Positions 23,727-33,564 are shown, counted from the stretch's first letter. The stretch is 64,000 nucleotides of DNA from JALYNX01 sp044867525 (GCA_044867525.1 JBIOVB010000016.1:1-64000); one strand, 5' to 3'. Numbers and translations: made by a program. The notes: generated from the sequence alone by a model not told the origin.

Positions 23727-26687
23727 GTGACTGGTGGCGAGATCCGGATAGACCCTGGATCCTGGGATATCTGGGTGGCAAGCCCCGCCGGCCCACAGCT
23801 GATCGTGGCGGGGCCGGGGACCGGCAAGACCGAGTTCCTCGTGGGAAGGGTGGCGCACATCGTCAATGCCGGGCTCGCCCGTCGAGACGAGGTTTCGTTC
23901 CTCACGTTCTCCCGCCGTTCGGCTGCCGATATCAAGCGTCGGGTCACCGAGGCCATCGGCGGCTCGGGTGCGCCCATCGACTCCTCTACTTTCCACTCCC
24001 TGGCTCTCCGGTTGCTCGAGTCGGCCTCCGGAGTGCGGCCGGTGCCGCTCACGCCTCCGGAGCAGGTTCGAGTGGTCGCCGGGCTGCTTGCCTCGGAGGA
24101 CCCCGGAGCGTGGCCGGTCGCCTATCGCGGGATCCTGACAACCCGTGTCTTCGCCGGCGAGATCGCCGACTTCCTCACCCGTTGCTCGGAGCGGCTCCTC
24201 TCCCCCGACGAGCTTGCCGAAAGAGCCGCCAGCCGCGCTGATTGGAAGGGGATCCCTGGCCTCTTCTCCCGGTATCGGCGGGCATTGGAGGAGCTGGCGA
24301 GGACCGACTACGGCACCCTCCTGGTGTCGGCCGTCGAGCTCCTGCGAACACCCGCCGGCTTCGAGCTCGCCGACGGGTTTCGCTATGTGGTCGTCGACGA
24401 ATACCAGGACACCACCCCGGCACAAGCCGAGATGGCGCGGCTTCTCGCAGCGCCACATGGGAACCTCACTGTCGCCGGCGACCCCTATCAGTCGATCTAT
24501 TCGTTCCGCGGCGCTGAGCTGCGCAACATCGCCGCATTCACCGACGAGCACCCACAGGCGACCCGGATCATCCTCGACGGGAGCATGCGGGTGCCCCGGG
24601 AGATCCTGGAGTCGGCTCTTCGAGTTGTCTCCTCTGGCGAGCTGCCGGGCTCGGCCGGCCCGGTCCGGCCTGCCGCGCATCGGGGCCGGGTTGAGGCCTA
24701 CACATTCGACCAGGAGACCTCCGAAGCCGACTGGATAGCTCGTGAGGTCGAGCAAATGATCAGTGTCGAGGGGGTGGGGCCCGCATCGATCGCGGTGTTG
24801 GTTCGCTCCAAGCGCGAGCTGCTCAGGGAATTGGCCCGTGCCCTCGACCGGCGGGGCATTGCCCACGACCAACCAGACAGCCGCCTTGTCGATCATCCCG
24901 CGGTTCGCGTCTTCCACGACCTGGCAATCGTGGCCGGTCTCGGATCCGGAAGTCGCCCGACGACACCTGGCGAGATGGCGGACGTCGATCGGGCCGTGCG
25001 CCGCATCCTCCTCGGTCCGCTCTTCTCGGTTGGGTTGGGGAAGGAGCGAGACCTGTTGAGAGTGCGGAGGAGGACCAGGGCATCTTGGCCGGATGTGATC
25101 GGCGCCGGGCTCCCAGACGAGGCGAGCCTCGCCGGGCTGATCGGCGATCCATCATGGACCGACTCTGTTCCGGCAGTCGATGGGCTCTGGGAGGCATGGA
25201 GTCGACTCGACGCTTTCGAGCGGCTCGTTGCCGACCCCGCCAGGAGCGAATGGCGGAGCGCGATCACGTCCTTCGCCCAGGTGCTGGGGCGCCAGGCCGA
25301 CCGCGACCGCACCGTGACCCTGCTCGGTTTCTTCGAAATGGCCGACGAGGAGGGATACGAAGTCGATCCCCTCATCCCGCACCGCCCGGACGCCCAGCAA
25401 GTCGCCTTGACCACCCTCCATCAATCCAAGGGCCTCGAGTTCGATGCGGTGTTCATTGCCAACGCGGTGGAAGGCGTCTTCCCCGATCTCCGGCGAAGCC
25501 GCCGCATGCTGCGACCGGAACTGTTGTCGCCAGAGCGGATTAGCGACGGGACCGCCCAACACCTGTTCCAGGTGCAGGAAGAGATGCGGCTCGCCTACAC
25601 CGCCATGACCAGGGCACGCCTGAGGGTGGTGTGGACGGCCACCAACGCAGGCGCCGATCAGGGGGAACACCGCCCATCTCGCTTCCTGGTGGCAGCCGCC
25701 GGCGCCGCCTCGATCTCCGAGATCGGGCCCCCGGTCGAGGTAGATCGGCCACCGGTGACCGTGATGGAGGCCGAAGTGGCGATGAGACGCGCAGCTCTCG
25801 ACCCGACACGTCCATCGCCGGAGCGTCTCGCCGCCACCCGGGTTCTGGCCTCGCCTCCCGGTGACTGGTGGGAGCCATCGGCGTTTGCCGGGGTGCCCGC
25901 CCCCGGGCCGGATCGGCCCATCCTTGGGGCAAAGGTCACCCTGTCCCCCAGTCAGGCCGATATGTACTCGACCTGTCCCCGGAGATACGCGCTCGAGCGG
26001 CGGCTCCGGCTGGGCGACGCCGACTCCCCGCACGCCCAATTCGGCACCCTGGTGCACTCCGCTTTGGAACGCGCCGAGAAGGAGGTGGTGGGAAGCGGGC
26101 AAGCCCATGCCGAGTTGGACGCAGTGCTCGAGCACCTGGAGACCGTGTGGTCCCAGGATGCCGACTTTGGTACGCCCGAACTGGATGCCGCATGGCTTCG
26201 CCACGCCCGGGCCCTGGCAACGAGGCTATATGCGAGCTGGCCGAGCCCGGAGGGAGTCCCCATCGACCTCGAGATGAAGATCGAGGCGACCATCGACGAC
26301 GTGCCGTGGACCGGGGTGATCGACCGGCTGGAGCGAACACCCGACGGGCTCAAGGTCGTGGACTACAAGACCTCGAAGCGCCCACCGTCGTTCGCCGATG
26401 CCGCCGGATCGATCCAGCTCGCCTTCTATGCGACCGCCGTCGCCAGGAGCACGGGCGAGCCCGTCATCGCGGCCGAGATGTGGTTCCCCCGGGCCGAGTC
26501 GAAGTCGGTCACCACGCGTTCGCTGGACATGAGCAGCCTGGTGACACTCGAAGAGGAGATGGCTCGAGTGACATCGGCGATCAAAGAAGAGAAATGGGAG
26601 CCAACCATCGGTGAGGGCTGCAAGTACTGCAGCTTTCGGCTGTCGTGCCCCGCCTGGCCCGAGGGAAAAGGGGCCTACCTCCCATGA
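23727..26687 (+). CDS. adnA: UvrD-type helicase / PD-(D/E)XK nuclease, AdnA-like subunit
   Basis: A 986-residue helicase-nuclease. The N-terminal SF1A motor has Walker A GPGTGKTE (29-36), FLTFSRRSAADIKRRV (Ia), VVDEYQDTTPAQAE (II), AGDPYQSIYSFRGAE (III) and TTLHQSKGLEFDAVF (V), with TAMTRAR in VI. The C-terminal RecB-like nuclease has Cys near 750 (STCPRRY), HSALERAEKE, GVIDRLERTPDG, VVDYKTSKR (near 878) and CKYCSFRLSC (near 964). Motor and nuclease residues look intact. Start GTG 23727 is the most plausible start before the conserved motor. It overlaps the next gene by ATGA, forming an AdnAB-type double-strand-break end-resection complex. Which subunit is A or B is inferred from gene order. 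Confidence 0.88.
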   Translation: MTGGEIRIDPGSWDIWVASPAGPQLIVAGPGTGKTEFLVGRVAHIVNAGLARRDEVSFLTFSRRSAADIKRRVTEAIGGSGAPIDSSTFHSLALRLLESASGVRPVPLTPPEQVRVVAGLLASEDPGAWPVAYRGILTTRVFAGEIADFLTRCSERLLSPDELAERAASRADWKGIPGLFSRYRRALEELARTDYGTLLVSAVELLRTPAGFELADGFRYVVVDEYQDTTPAQAEMARLLAAPHGNLTVAGDPYQSIYSFRGAELRNIAAFTDEHPQATRIILDGSMRVPREILESALRVVSSGELPGSAGPVRPAAHRGRVEAYTFDQETSEADWIAREVEQMISVEGVGPASIAVLVRSKRELLRELARALDRRGIAHDQPDSRLVDHPAVRVFHDLAIVAGLGSGSRPTTPGEMADVDRAVRRILLGPLFSVGLGKERDLLRVRRRTRASWPDVIGAGLPDEASLAGLIGDPSWTDSVPAVDGLWEAWSRLDAFERLVADPARSEWRSAITSFAQVLGRQADRDRTVTLLGFFEMADEEGYEVDPLIPHRPDAQQVALTTLHQSKGLEFDAVFIANAVEGVFPDLRRSRRMLRPELLSPERISDGTAQHLFQVQEEMRLAYTAMTRARLRVVWTATNAGADQGEHRPSRFLVAAAGAASISEIGPPVEVDRPPVTVMEAEVAMRRAALDPTRPSPERLAATRVLASPPGDWWEPSAFAGVPAPGPDRPILGAKVTLSPSQADMYSTCPRRYALERRLRLGDADSPHAQFGTLVHSALERAEKEVVGSGQAHAELDAVLEHLETVWSQDADFGTPELDAAWLRHARALATRLYASWPSPEGVPIDLEMKIEATIDDVPWTGVIDRLERTPDGLKVVDYKTSKRPPSFADAAGSIQLAFYATAVARSTGEPVIAAEMWFPRAESKSVTTRSLDMSSLVTLEEEMARVTSAIKEEKWEPTIGEGCKYCSFRLSCPAWPEGKGAYLP

Positions 26688-29600
26688 GCCTGGTACCGAG
26701 CCCCGAACAACAGGCGATCCTCGACCTGGGGCTGGGAAATATCCGAATCAGGGCCGGCGCAGGAACCGGCAAGACCACCACCGCGGCCATGATCATCTCC
26801 AACCTGATCGATCGACGCGGGGTCGAGCCCGAGCAGGTCCTGGGCATCACTTTCACCAATAAGGCCGCCGCCGAGCTCGCCGACCGGGTGAGGTCGACGA
26901 TCGAGGGACAGGTGGACGAGGGCCGCCAGGTCGAGGTGCACACCTATCACGGCTTTGCTGCCCAAATCCTGTCGGAGTTCGGTGCCCTGGCCGGGGTCGA
27001 CACCGGTGTCAAGATCATCACCCCTACGTTCTCACGACAACTGCTCTCGGAGACCTTCGATCGCACCGACTACCAGGCGATCGACATCACCAATCGGCAG
27101 AACCTCGACAAGATCAGGGCCCTCGGCGACCGATTGGGGGATCATCTCCTGGAGCCCCGGGATTTGCTCGCGCCTGACTTGCCGGACGACGACGTGTGGC
27201 TGAAACGCCAGGAGATGCTGGAGACTCTGAGGACATACGCAGCCGAGAAACGACGCCTTGGTGTCGTGGACTACAGCGACCTGGTCACGCTCTCCACCCG
27301 TGTGATGCGGGACAACCCGGGGCTGGCGTCGGAGGTCAGGGACCGCTACCGGGTAGTGCTCCTCGACGAGTACCAGGACACCAATCCGGCGCAACGGGTG
27401 CTCCTGGCAACGGTTTTCGGAGATGGGTTCCCGGTGATTGCAGTCGGCGATGAGGACCAGACGATCTACGAGTGGAGGGGAGCGTCTTCCGAGAACTTCG
27501 AGCTGTTCTCCCACCATTTCCCGGCGCCCCCGGGGAAGAAGGTCATCGAACGAGGGCTCACCCTCAACCGGAGGTCGTCACAAGTCATCCTCGACGTGGC
27601 CAACGAGATCCGGCGCCGGGGCAACCCGGGCGCCCAGGAGCTGCGATCGGACGAACAGCAGCGCGTCGGAGAGGTGATCACCTATTGGGCCGAGGACGCG
27701 ATCGCCGAAGCCGACTGGATCGCGACCCAGTTGGAGGATCGACACGCCGATGGAATTCCATGGGCGGAGATGGCTGTCCTCTTCCGCAAGAACAAAGACT
27801 TCGCCGTCGTACTCGATGCCCTCTCCCGCCACGAGATCCCCGTCGAGGTGGCCAACCTTGGTGGTCTTCTCTCGGTGCCCGAAGTCGCAGAGCTCCGGGC
27901 TTGGATGACCATCATCGAGCGACCGGAGGACTCAGGGTCACTGGTTCAGGTGCTCTTTGGCAGCCGGTATCGACTCGGGCTCGCCGACATCGCCCCCCTA
28001 ACCCGATGGGTGACAACCGCTGTCACCGACCTCGATGACGAAGAGGTGGCGCCGGTGAGTCTTCTCGAGGCCATTGAGAGCCTCGATCAGATCGACGGGA
28101 TCAGGGCCGAGTCGAGGAAGGCGTTGACCCATTTCCTGACCACCTACCGGGAGGTGCTGGTGGAGAGTCAGGGAATGAGCCTGGTCGAGGTGTGCCGCCT
28201 CATCCTCGACCGTGCCCGCGCCTGGCAGGACATCGATGCCTTGCCTCCCACGGCCCGGCTGACAGCGAAGCTGAACCTGCACCGCCTGCTCGACCTCGCC
28301 GAGGACTGGAGCCCGCTCTCGGGTCGGCCGTCGCTGACCGCCTTCCTCGACTACCTAGACGTGATGGAGGACGAGCCTGCCGAGGAGCTCGACTCGGCGC
28401 ACCTCTCGGGCGAGGACGCGGTGACCTTGGTCACCATCCATCGAGCCAAGGGGCTGGAGTGGGATGTCGTTGCCGTGCCCGCAGTGGTGGATCAGAACTT
28501 CCCCAGTCGGTCCCATCAATTCCCCGACCCTGTCCGGTTCCCCGAGCATCTCCCCGTCGGGCACCGCATCGACACCGCCTTTGCCGCCTTGCCCGACGAC
28601 GAGAAAGCCCGGACCGCCTATCTCCGGCAGCGGCACGAGTTGCAGGAGTGGCGCACGGCCTACGTCGCTGCAACCCGGGCGCGATCGACCCTGATGGTCA
28701 CCGGCAGCTATTGGTACGGGCTCCCCGAGCCCACCATGTCTGCGAAGAAGCCGTCCGCTCTGTTCGAGCTAGTCGAACGACACCCTGCGACCCGGGTCGC
28801 CGGCCACGAAAGCGAGCCCCAGAGACCGGCCCTTCTCCGCTGGGCCGCAGAGGCGGTGACGCCCGACCCGCTCTTCGCCTCAGGGTGGGCCGAAGCCATG
28901 CGCTCGGCGATCGCCGACCCGACCACCCTCGATGCCGTGGCCAATTCCCTGGGCGTCCAGGCTCGTTATCAGGAGCTGGTGGATTCGTTCACCGGCACCC
29001 TGTTCGAGGTCTTGGCCGGTGACCGGCAGTTCCCGCCTCCCGCCCCGGTGAAACAGGTGTCTGTCACCGGGCTGGTGACCTATGCCCAGTGCCCGAAGCG
29101 GTATTACTGGTCCGTAGTCGACGGACTGCCCCGGCGACGCAATCCGGCTGCGGTCGCCGGGACCGAGGTCCATCGCCGCATCGAGCTCCATCAAAGGGGT
29201 CAGGTCCCCTTCGAGGTCGTCGAAGCCGATTTCTACGATGTGCCCGACGAGGGTTCGGGACCCGGGGCCTTCAAGTCGTTCCTGGCGTCCCGGTTCGCAG
29301 AGCGAAACGCGACTCTGGTCGAGGCGCCTTTCGAGATCCAGATGGACAACGGCTATTTGGTGAGAGGCCGGATGGACGCGGTGTACATCGACGACGGCGC
29401 CTGGGAGATAGTGGACTTCAAGAGCGGAAAGCCCGCCGACGAGATCGGCCGAATCGTCCAGTTGCAGGCCTATGCCATCGCAGCCACCGATGCCGACCTC
29501 GGGCACCCCAAGCCCTCCTCCCTCGACGTCACCTTCGCCTATCTCGGCGATGGCGTCGCCGAACAGAGGTTCCGCGCCGACGGTCCCTGGATGGAGGCAG

Positions 29601-29731
29601 CTCGGGCCGACATTGCCGGGCTCACCGCAGGGATCGAGGGTGAAGACTTCCAAGAGGTCCCCGGCACCTGGTGCAATTCCTGTGATTTCCTCCGGTTCTG
29701 CGGGCCCGGCAAGGAATGGCTGGAGCAGTGA
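26684..29731 (+). CDS. adnB: UvrD-type helicase / PD-(D/E)XK nuclease, AdnB-like subunit
   Basis: A 1015-residue partner of the preceding gene. The motor has RAGAGTGKTTT (24-33), GITFTNKAAAELADRV, LLDEYQDTNPAQRV (near 227), AVGDEDQTIYEWRGA, VTIHRAKGLEWDVVAVP and YVAATRAR. The C-terminal nuclease has Cys near 802 (YAQCPKRYYW), AGTEVHRRIELH, GRMDAVYIDDG, EIVDFKSGK (near 910) and CNSCDFLRFC (996-1005). All catalytic positions are present, as in the heterodimeric AdnAB nucleases of mycobacteria, which process double-strand breaks in place of RecBCD. The start overlaps the upstream stop, and the stop overlaps plsY. Confidence 0.9.
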   Translation: MSLVPSPEQQAILDLGLGNIRIRAGAGTGKTTTAAMIISNLIDRRGVEPEQVLGITFTNKAAAELADRVRSTIEGQVDEGRQVEVHTYHGFAAQILSEFGALAGVDTGVKIITPTFSRQLLSETFDRTDYQAIDITNRQNLDKIRALGDRLGDHLLEPRDLLAPDLPDDDVWLKRQEMLETLRTYAAEKRRLGVVDYSDLVTLSTRVMRDNPGLASEVRDRYRVVLLDEYQDTNPAQRVLLATVFGDGFPVIAVGDEDQTIYEWRGASSENFELFSHHFPAPPGKKVIERGLTLNRRSSQVILDVANEIRRRGNPGAQELRSDEQQRVGEVITYWAEDAIAEADWIATQLEDRHADGIPWAEMAVLFRKNKDFAVVLDALSRHEIPVEVANLGGLLSVPEVAELRAWMTIIERPEDSGSLVQVLFGSRYRLGLADIAPLTRWVTTAVTDLDDEEVAPVSLLEAIESLDQIDGIRAESRKALTHFLTTYREVLVESQGMSLVEVCRLILDRARAWQDIDALPPTARLTAKLNLHRLLDLAEDWSPLSGRPSLTAFLDYLDVMEDEPAEELDSAHLSGEDAVTLVTIHRAKGLEWDVVAVPAVVDQNFPSRSHQFPDPVRFPEHLPVGHRIDTAFAALPDDEKARTAYLRQRHELQEWRTAYVAATRARSTLMVTGSYWYGLPEPTMSAKKPSALFELVERHPATRVAGHESEPQRPALLRWAAEAVTPDPLFASGWAEAMRSAIADPTTLDAVANSLGVQARYQELVDSFTGTLFEVLAGDRQFPPPAPVKQVSVTGLVTYAQCPKRYYWSVVDGLPRRRNPAAVAGTEVHRRIELHQRGQVPFEVVEADFYDVPDEGSGPGAFKSFLASRFAERNATLVEAPFEIQMDNGYLVRGRMDAVYIDDGAWEIVDFKSGKPADEIGRIVQLQAYAIAATDADLGHPKPSSLDVTFAYLGDGVAEQRFRADGPWMEAARADIAGLTAGIEGEDFQEVPGTWCNSCDFLRFCGPGKEWLEQ

Positions 29732-30327
29732 TCCTCCTCGCAGCCCTGGTCGGGTACGTCATCGGCAGCATGCCGACGGCGAACGCACTCGCCGGGCTTT
29801 GGGGCATCGACCTCCGGGGCGGCGGGACCGGCAATCCCGGGGCCAACAACGCCCGCAGGCTGGGAGGGCCCGGGCTCGCTTTGCTGGTCCTCGTCGTCGA
29901 AGTGGCCAAAGGCTTCTTCGCCGTGGTGCTTGGTATGGCCCTAGCCGGTGACCCCGGAGCAGTCTTCGCCGGTCTGGGCGCCGCCGCGGGGAACGTCTAC
30001 AACGTCTGGTATCGATTCCAGGGCGGCAAGGGCCTCAGCATCACCCTCGGCATCCTCATCGGCGCCTGGCCCGCGTTCGCCCCGGTCGCCCTGTTCGTGC
30101 TCGGGTTGTCCGCCGCGATCACCAGGTCGACCGGGATCGGCTCCCTGGTCACTCTGGCGGCGATCTTCGTCGGCTCCCTGCTGTGGGCGGGGACCGGCAT
30201 CCAGGGCCCGTGGGGAGTGGCCGACCCGGACCTGCTGGTCATACTGGGGATCGGTCTGCCGGCGATCCTTTGGCGACCACACTGGAAGGACGCCCGGGCC
30301 CGCCTCAGGCGACCCGCCCCCCTCTGA
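29716..30327 (+). CDS. plsY: Glycerol-3-phosphate acyltransferase PlsY
   Basis: Integral membrane enzyme that transfers the acyl group from acyl-phosphate (made by PlsX) to glycerol-3-phosphate. The family motifs are clear: IGSMPTANALAG, DLRGGGTGNPGANNARRLGG and YRFQGGKGLSITLG. It has about five or six helices. Length is 203 from ATG 29716. A GTG at 29728 that overlaps the adnB stop as GTGA is an equally good start and would shorten the protein by four residues. Its 3' end overlaps the convergent dtd gene by 23 bp. Confidence 0.93.
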   Translation: MAGAVILLAALVGYVIGSMPTANALAGLWGIDLRGGGTGNPGANNARRLGGPGLALLVLVVEVAKGFFAVVLGMALAGDPGAVFAGLGAAAGNVYNVWYRFQGGKGLSITLGILIGAWPAFAPVALFVLGLSAAITRSTGIGSLVTLAAIFVGSLLWAGTGIQGPWGVADPDLLVILGIGLPAILWRPHWKDARARLRRPAPL

Positions 30328-30778
30328 CATCGAGGACGAGCGTCATCGGACCCTGGTTGACCAGGGAGACGCCCATCATCGCCCCGAATCGGCCCGACTC
30401 CGCTCGAATCCCCCGCTCCTCGAATAACTGGACCAAGCGGTCGAACATCGGAGCGGCGAGATCCGCTGGCGCGGCTCCGGCCAACGACGGGCGACGCCCC
30501 TTTCTCGCGTCGGCGAGGAGAGTGAACGGGCTGACCAGGAGCACCGAGCCCCCGATCTCGCGAAGCGACAGGTTCATCGCACCCGACCTGTCGGCGAACA
30601 CCCGCAAGTCGCTGATCTTCTCGGCAGCTGCGGCCAGGTCGCGCTCGTCGTCTCCCGCCTCGATGCCGACCAGGAGCAGCAAGCCAGGGCCAATCTCGCC
30701 GACGACTTCGTCGCCAACCCTCACCGACGCCTTCGACACCCTCTGCAGGACGATCCGCACGGGGCCGGATTCTGACAT
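30305..30778 (-). CDS. dtd: D-aminoacyl-tRNA deacylase
   Basis: Cleaves D-amino acids from mischarged tRNA. The N-terminus MRIVLQRV-like (VRIVLQRVSKASVRVGDE), NLSLREIGGSVLLVS and the C-terminal NQGPMTLVLD (usual GPVT motif) identify the family. Length is 157. In place of the usual SQFTL active-site motif the sequence reads SPFTL; the Thr that lines the active site is kept but Gln is replaced by Pro. It lies opposite the end of plsY and diverges from plsB by 9 nt, so its promoter must be inside the plsB start region. Confidence 0.92.
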   Translation of the reverse strand: MSESGPVRIVLQRVSKASVRVGDEVVGEIGPGLLLLVGIEAGDDERDLAAAAEKISDLRVFADRSGAMNLSLREIGGSVLLVSPFTLLADARKGRRPSLAGAAPADLAAPMFDRLVQLFEERGIRAESGRFGAMMGVSLVNQGPMTLVLDVRGGRVA

Positions 30779-30787
30779 CCAAATAGA

Positions 30788-33076
30788 GTGGCGGACATGA
30801 CCTCGCGGCGCGAGTCCCCCGATGAGCTCCTGAGTGGCCCGCCAGGAGCAGCCGTGCTCTACCTGTTGGATGTGGCCAGCGAGTACGAGGCCGCCATCCT
30901 CGAGAGATGGCTGAAGACGTCGGTCGGGCCGGAGGCGGACATGGTTCGCATCGCGTCCTCGAGACGTGGTTGGGGCGGCGACGTGGATGCGCTATCCGAG
31001 CGCCTCGCCTCAGGAAAGAACCGGTATTTGATCCCGGTCCGCGTGGTGTGGATGGCGCCACGGTCCAAGGACGGGAGGCGCTCGGTGAGTTGGGCCGATG
31101 TCTTGCAGCCTGGTGACCCTCGGGACCCGCGTGGCCTCCGCGCCCGGTGGATCCGCACTTTTCGCTCGGATCGGGTCCGCCTCATCGCAGCCCGAGGAGC
31201 TTTTCTCGGAGACCTGAATTCGGATCACTTGTCCTCGGGTCAGGTCGACCCTCTGGCCAGCTTCATCACCCGCCGGGCTTGGAGTGTCCTCGACCAGGCC
31301 GAGCGCAAGCTCAGAGGCAATCGTTACAAGATCCCCCGGTTCGTGCCCGAGGCGATCCTCTCCCGACGCGAGTTCCTCGACACCGTGGATGAGATCTCGC
31401 TGGGCACGGGAATGACAATCGAACAGGGTCGCACAAAAGCCGAGCACTACCTGCGTGAGATCGCGGCGACCCATTCGCCGTACGCCATCGACGTGATCGC
31501 AAACGCGATCCACAAGCTCTACAGCCAGGGCTATGGCTCGATCCGGTACGCCCCCGAGCAGGTGCGCCGGATCGCCGATCTCGGCCAGGCCCATCCCGTC
31601 GTCTTCCTTCCGTCACATCGCTCGAATCTCGACCGGCTCTCTCTTCAGTTCATGCTCTGGGAGAACGACCTCCCGCCGAACCACACCGCGGGCGGCATCA
31701 ACATGAACTTCTTCCCGGTCGGCCCTCTGATGCGACGCACCGGCGTCTTCTTCATCCGACGCTCGTTCAAGGGCAACCCGCTGTACAAGGCCGTACTCAA
31801 GAGCTACCTCGATTACCTGATCGAGAAGCGGTTCCCCCTCGAGTGGTACATGGAGGGTGGCCGCTCCCGCTCGGGCAGGCTCGGTGTCCCCCGCCTCGGC
31901 CTGCTCAGTTATGTGATCGACGCGCTGCGGCGGGGCAAGACCGATGACATCCAGCTGATCCCGGTCTCCATCGCCTACGACCAGATCCAGGACGTGCCCG
32001 ACTATGCGCTGGAGGCGCAGGGCAAGGGAAAGCAGAGGGAGTCACTTGGTTGGATGTACCGGGCCGTGAAGTCTCTTCGCCGCCGCTACGGGGACATCCA
32101 CATCCGTTTCGGCGAGCCGGTCTCGGCTGCCTCCCATCTCGGCTCCATCGCCGAGGACGACGAATCGTCGATCGGCCTCCAGAAGCTCGGGTTCGAGGTC
32201 ATGTACCGGATCGGCCAAGTCACCCCGATCACACCCACGGCTCTGGTCACGGTTGTCTTGCTCGCTGCCCGGGGCAGCGCCAGAACCGCCTCGCAGCTGG
32301 CAGAGGAATGCGCCCGCCTCACCGATTTCGTCTCCGCCCGGGCTCTCGCGACTACCGAGGCGCTGGACCTGTCCGACCCCGATCGTGTCACCACGGTGCT
32401 CGACTGGCTCGCGGAGCACGGAAACGTGTCGAGCCATGAGGCGGTCGGGAGGCGGGTGTTCTGGCTCGACGAGGAGCAAATGGTCCGCATCGCCTATTAC
32501 CGGAACGTCGTCGTGCACTTCTTCGTACCCCGAGCCCTGGCCGAGATGGCGCTGACATCCCTCGCCGACGGCGGTCAGGTGTCGGGCGACGAGGTGGACG
32601 CCGAACTGCTCCGGCTCCGCGACCTCCTCAAGTTCGAGTTCTTCTTCCAGGAGAAGGAGTCGTTCCTAAGGGCGGTCTCCGACGACATAGAGCTCGACGT
32701 CCCGCATTGGCGATCGTCTCTGCTCCCATCGGGCGCAGCCGGCATCGTCTCCAAATTGGGGCCGCCAATCGCCCACTGGGCTGTCCTCCCCTTCCTCGAC
32801 GCATACCAGATCGTGGGCGACGAGCTGGAGGTGACCAGGGGCGCACTCAACGAAAAGGCGTTTCTCAAGGCATGCCTGGACAGGGCCCGGATGTATCGGA
32901 TCGAAGGCCGCTTGATGAGCGGGGAGAGCGCCAGCCAGGTGATGTTCAAGTCGGCCCTGGCTCTCGCCGACAACCGCGGGCTCCTCTCCCAGGACCGGGG
33001 GGTGCTCGAAGCGCGGGTGGCGTTTGCCGCCGAAGTTCGCGAGGCGCGAGCCCTGGCGGCTGCCGGTCTCTCGTGA
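30788..33076 (+). CDS. plsB: Glycerol-3-phosphate 1-O-acyltransferase, PlsB-like
   Basis: A 762-residue acyltransferase using acyl-CoA or acyl-ACP to acylate glycerol-3-phosphate. The acyltransferase motifs are FLPSHRSNLDRLS (H-x4-D, near 276), GVFFIRRSFKG (block II), YMEGGRSRSGRL (block III) and IPVSIAYD (block IV), in the order typical of PlsB. The N-terminal ~200 and C-terminal ~300 residues are helical and lack obvious transmembrane spans. Start GTG 30788; an in-frame ATG lies three codons later. It sits beside plsY, so the organism encodes both the PlsX/PlsY and PlsB-type first steps. Confidence 0.9.
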   Translation: MADMTSRRESPDELLSGPPGAAVLYLLDVASEYEAAILERWLKTSVGPEADMVRIASSRRGWGGDVDALSERLASGKNRYLIPVRVVWMAPRSKDGRRSVSWADVLQPGDPRDPRGLRARWIRTFRSDRVRLIAARGAFLGDLNSDHLSSGQVDPLASFITRRAWSVLDQAERKLRGNRYKIPRFVPEAILSRREFLDTVDEISLGTGMTIEQGRTKAEHYLREIAATHSPYAIDVIANAIHKLYSQGYGSIRYAPEQVRRIADLGQAHPVVFLPSHRSNLDRLSLQFMLWENDLPPNHTAGGINMNFFPVGPLMRRTGVFFIRRSFKGNPLYKAVLKSYLDYLIEKRFPLEWYMEGGRSRSGRLGVPRLGLLSYVIDALRRGKTDDIQLIPVSIAYDQIQDVPDYALEAQGKGKQRESLGWMYRAVKSLRRRYGDIHIRFGEPVSAASHLGSIAEDDESSIGLQKLGFEVMYRIGQVTPITPTALVTVVLLAARGSARTASQLAEECARLTDFVSARALATTEALDLSDPDRVTTVLDWLAEHGNVSSHEAVGRRVFWLDEEQMVRIAYYRNVVVHFFVPRALAEMALTSLADGGQVSGDEVDAELLRLRDLLKFEFFFQEKESFLRAVSDDIELDVPHWRSSLLPSGAAGIVSKLGPPIAHWAVLPFLDAYQIVGDELEVTRGALNEKAFLKACLDRARMYRIEGRLMSGESASQVMFKSALALADNRGLLSQDRGVLEARVAFAAEVREARALAAAGLS

Positions 33077-33082
33077 GGGTCG

Positions 33083-33526
33083 CTACGGCTTCTTGCCCCA
33101 GCGCGCCCGGGCGTCTTCGATCAGGTCACGGGAAGACTTGTGAGCGGGCACCGGGGGCACGGGGAACGAGGGCGAGGGGAGATCCTGGATCGGTTCCGGC
33201 TGCGGAGTGGCCGGCCGGGGTGCCGGGCTCGGGGCGGGCACTGGTGTCTTCTCCCCGGCCGGTTCCGGTGACGGGGACCTGGCGACGTCGGGAAGGACCG
33301 GCGGGGTCGGGATCGAGGCGGCGGTGTCGCCGAGCTGTGATTCACCCTCGGCTGGGGTTCTTGATCGCTTGCGTAGTGCCCGTCCGAGAAAGATCAGGGC
33401 GACTGCGTAGAACCCAGATCCCGTCATGTTGAGCGGGAGGTCTTCGAGCACGCCGGCTCCGGAGAGAATGGCGAGCAGCAGCCAGAGATAGCCGACCGCC
33501 GACGCCAGCCGCCCGGCTACCGCCAT
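33083..33526 (-). CDS. Small membrane protein with Pro-rich cytoplasmic tail
   Basis: A 147-residue protein. Two hydrophobic helices (about 8-28 and 35-50) precede a long Pro/Ala/Glu-rich tail (about 60-125), and the protein ends SSRDLIEDARARWGKKP. No known domain is apparent. It lies 38 nt downstream of the ABC-2 permease gene on the same strand and may be the last gene of that operon. It ends 6 nt from the convergent plsB stop. Function unknown. Confidence 0.65.
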   Translation of the reverse strand: MAVAGRLASAVGYLWLLLAILSGAGVLEDLPLNMTGSGFYAVALIFLGRALRKRSRTPAEGESQLGDTAASIPTPPVLPDVARSPSPEPAGEKTPVPAPSPAPRPATPQPEPIQDLPSPSFPVPPVPAHKSSRDLIEDARARWGKKP

Positions 33527-33564
33527 CCACGCTGCTCCCTGCCGATCACCTGCCTATTCAAACA

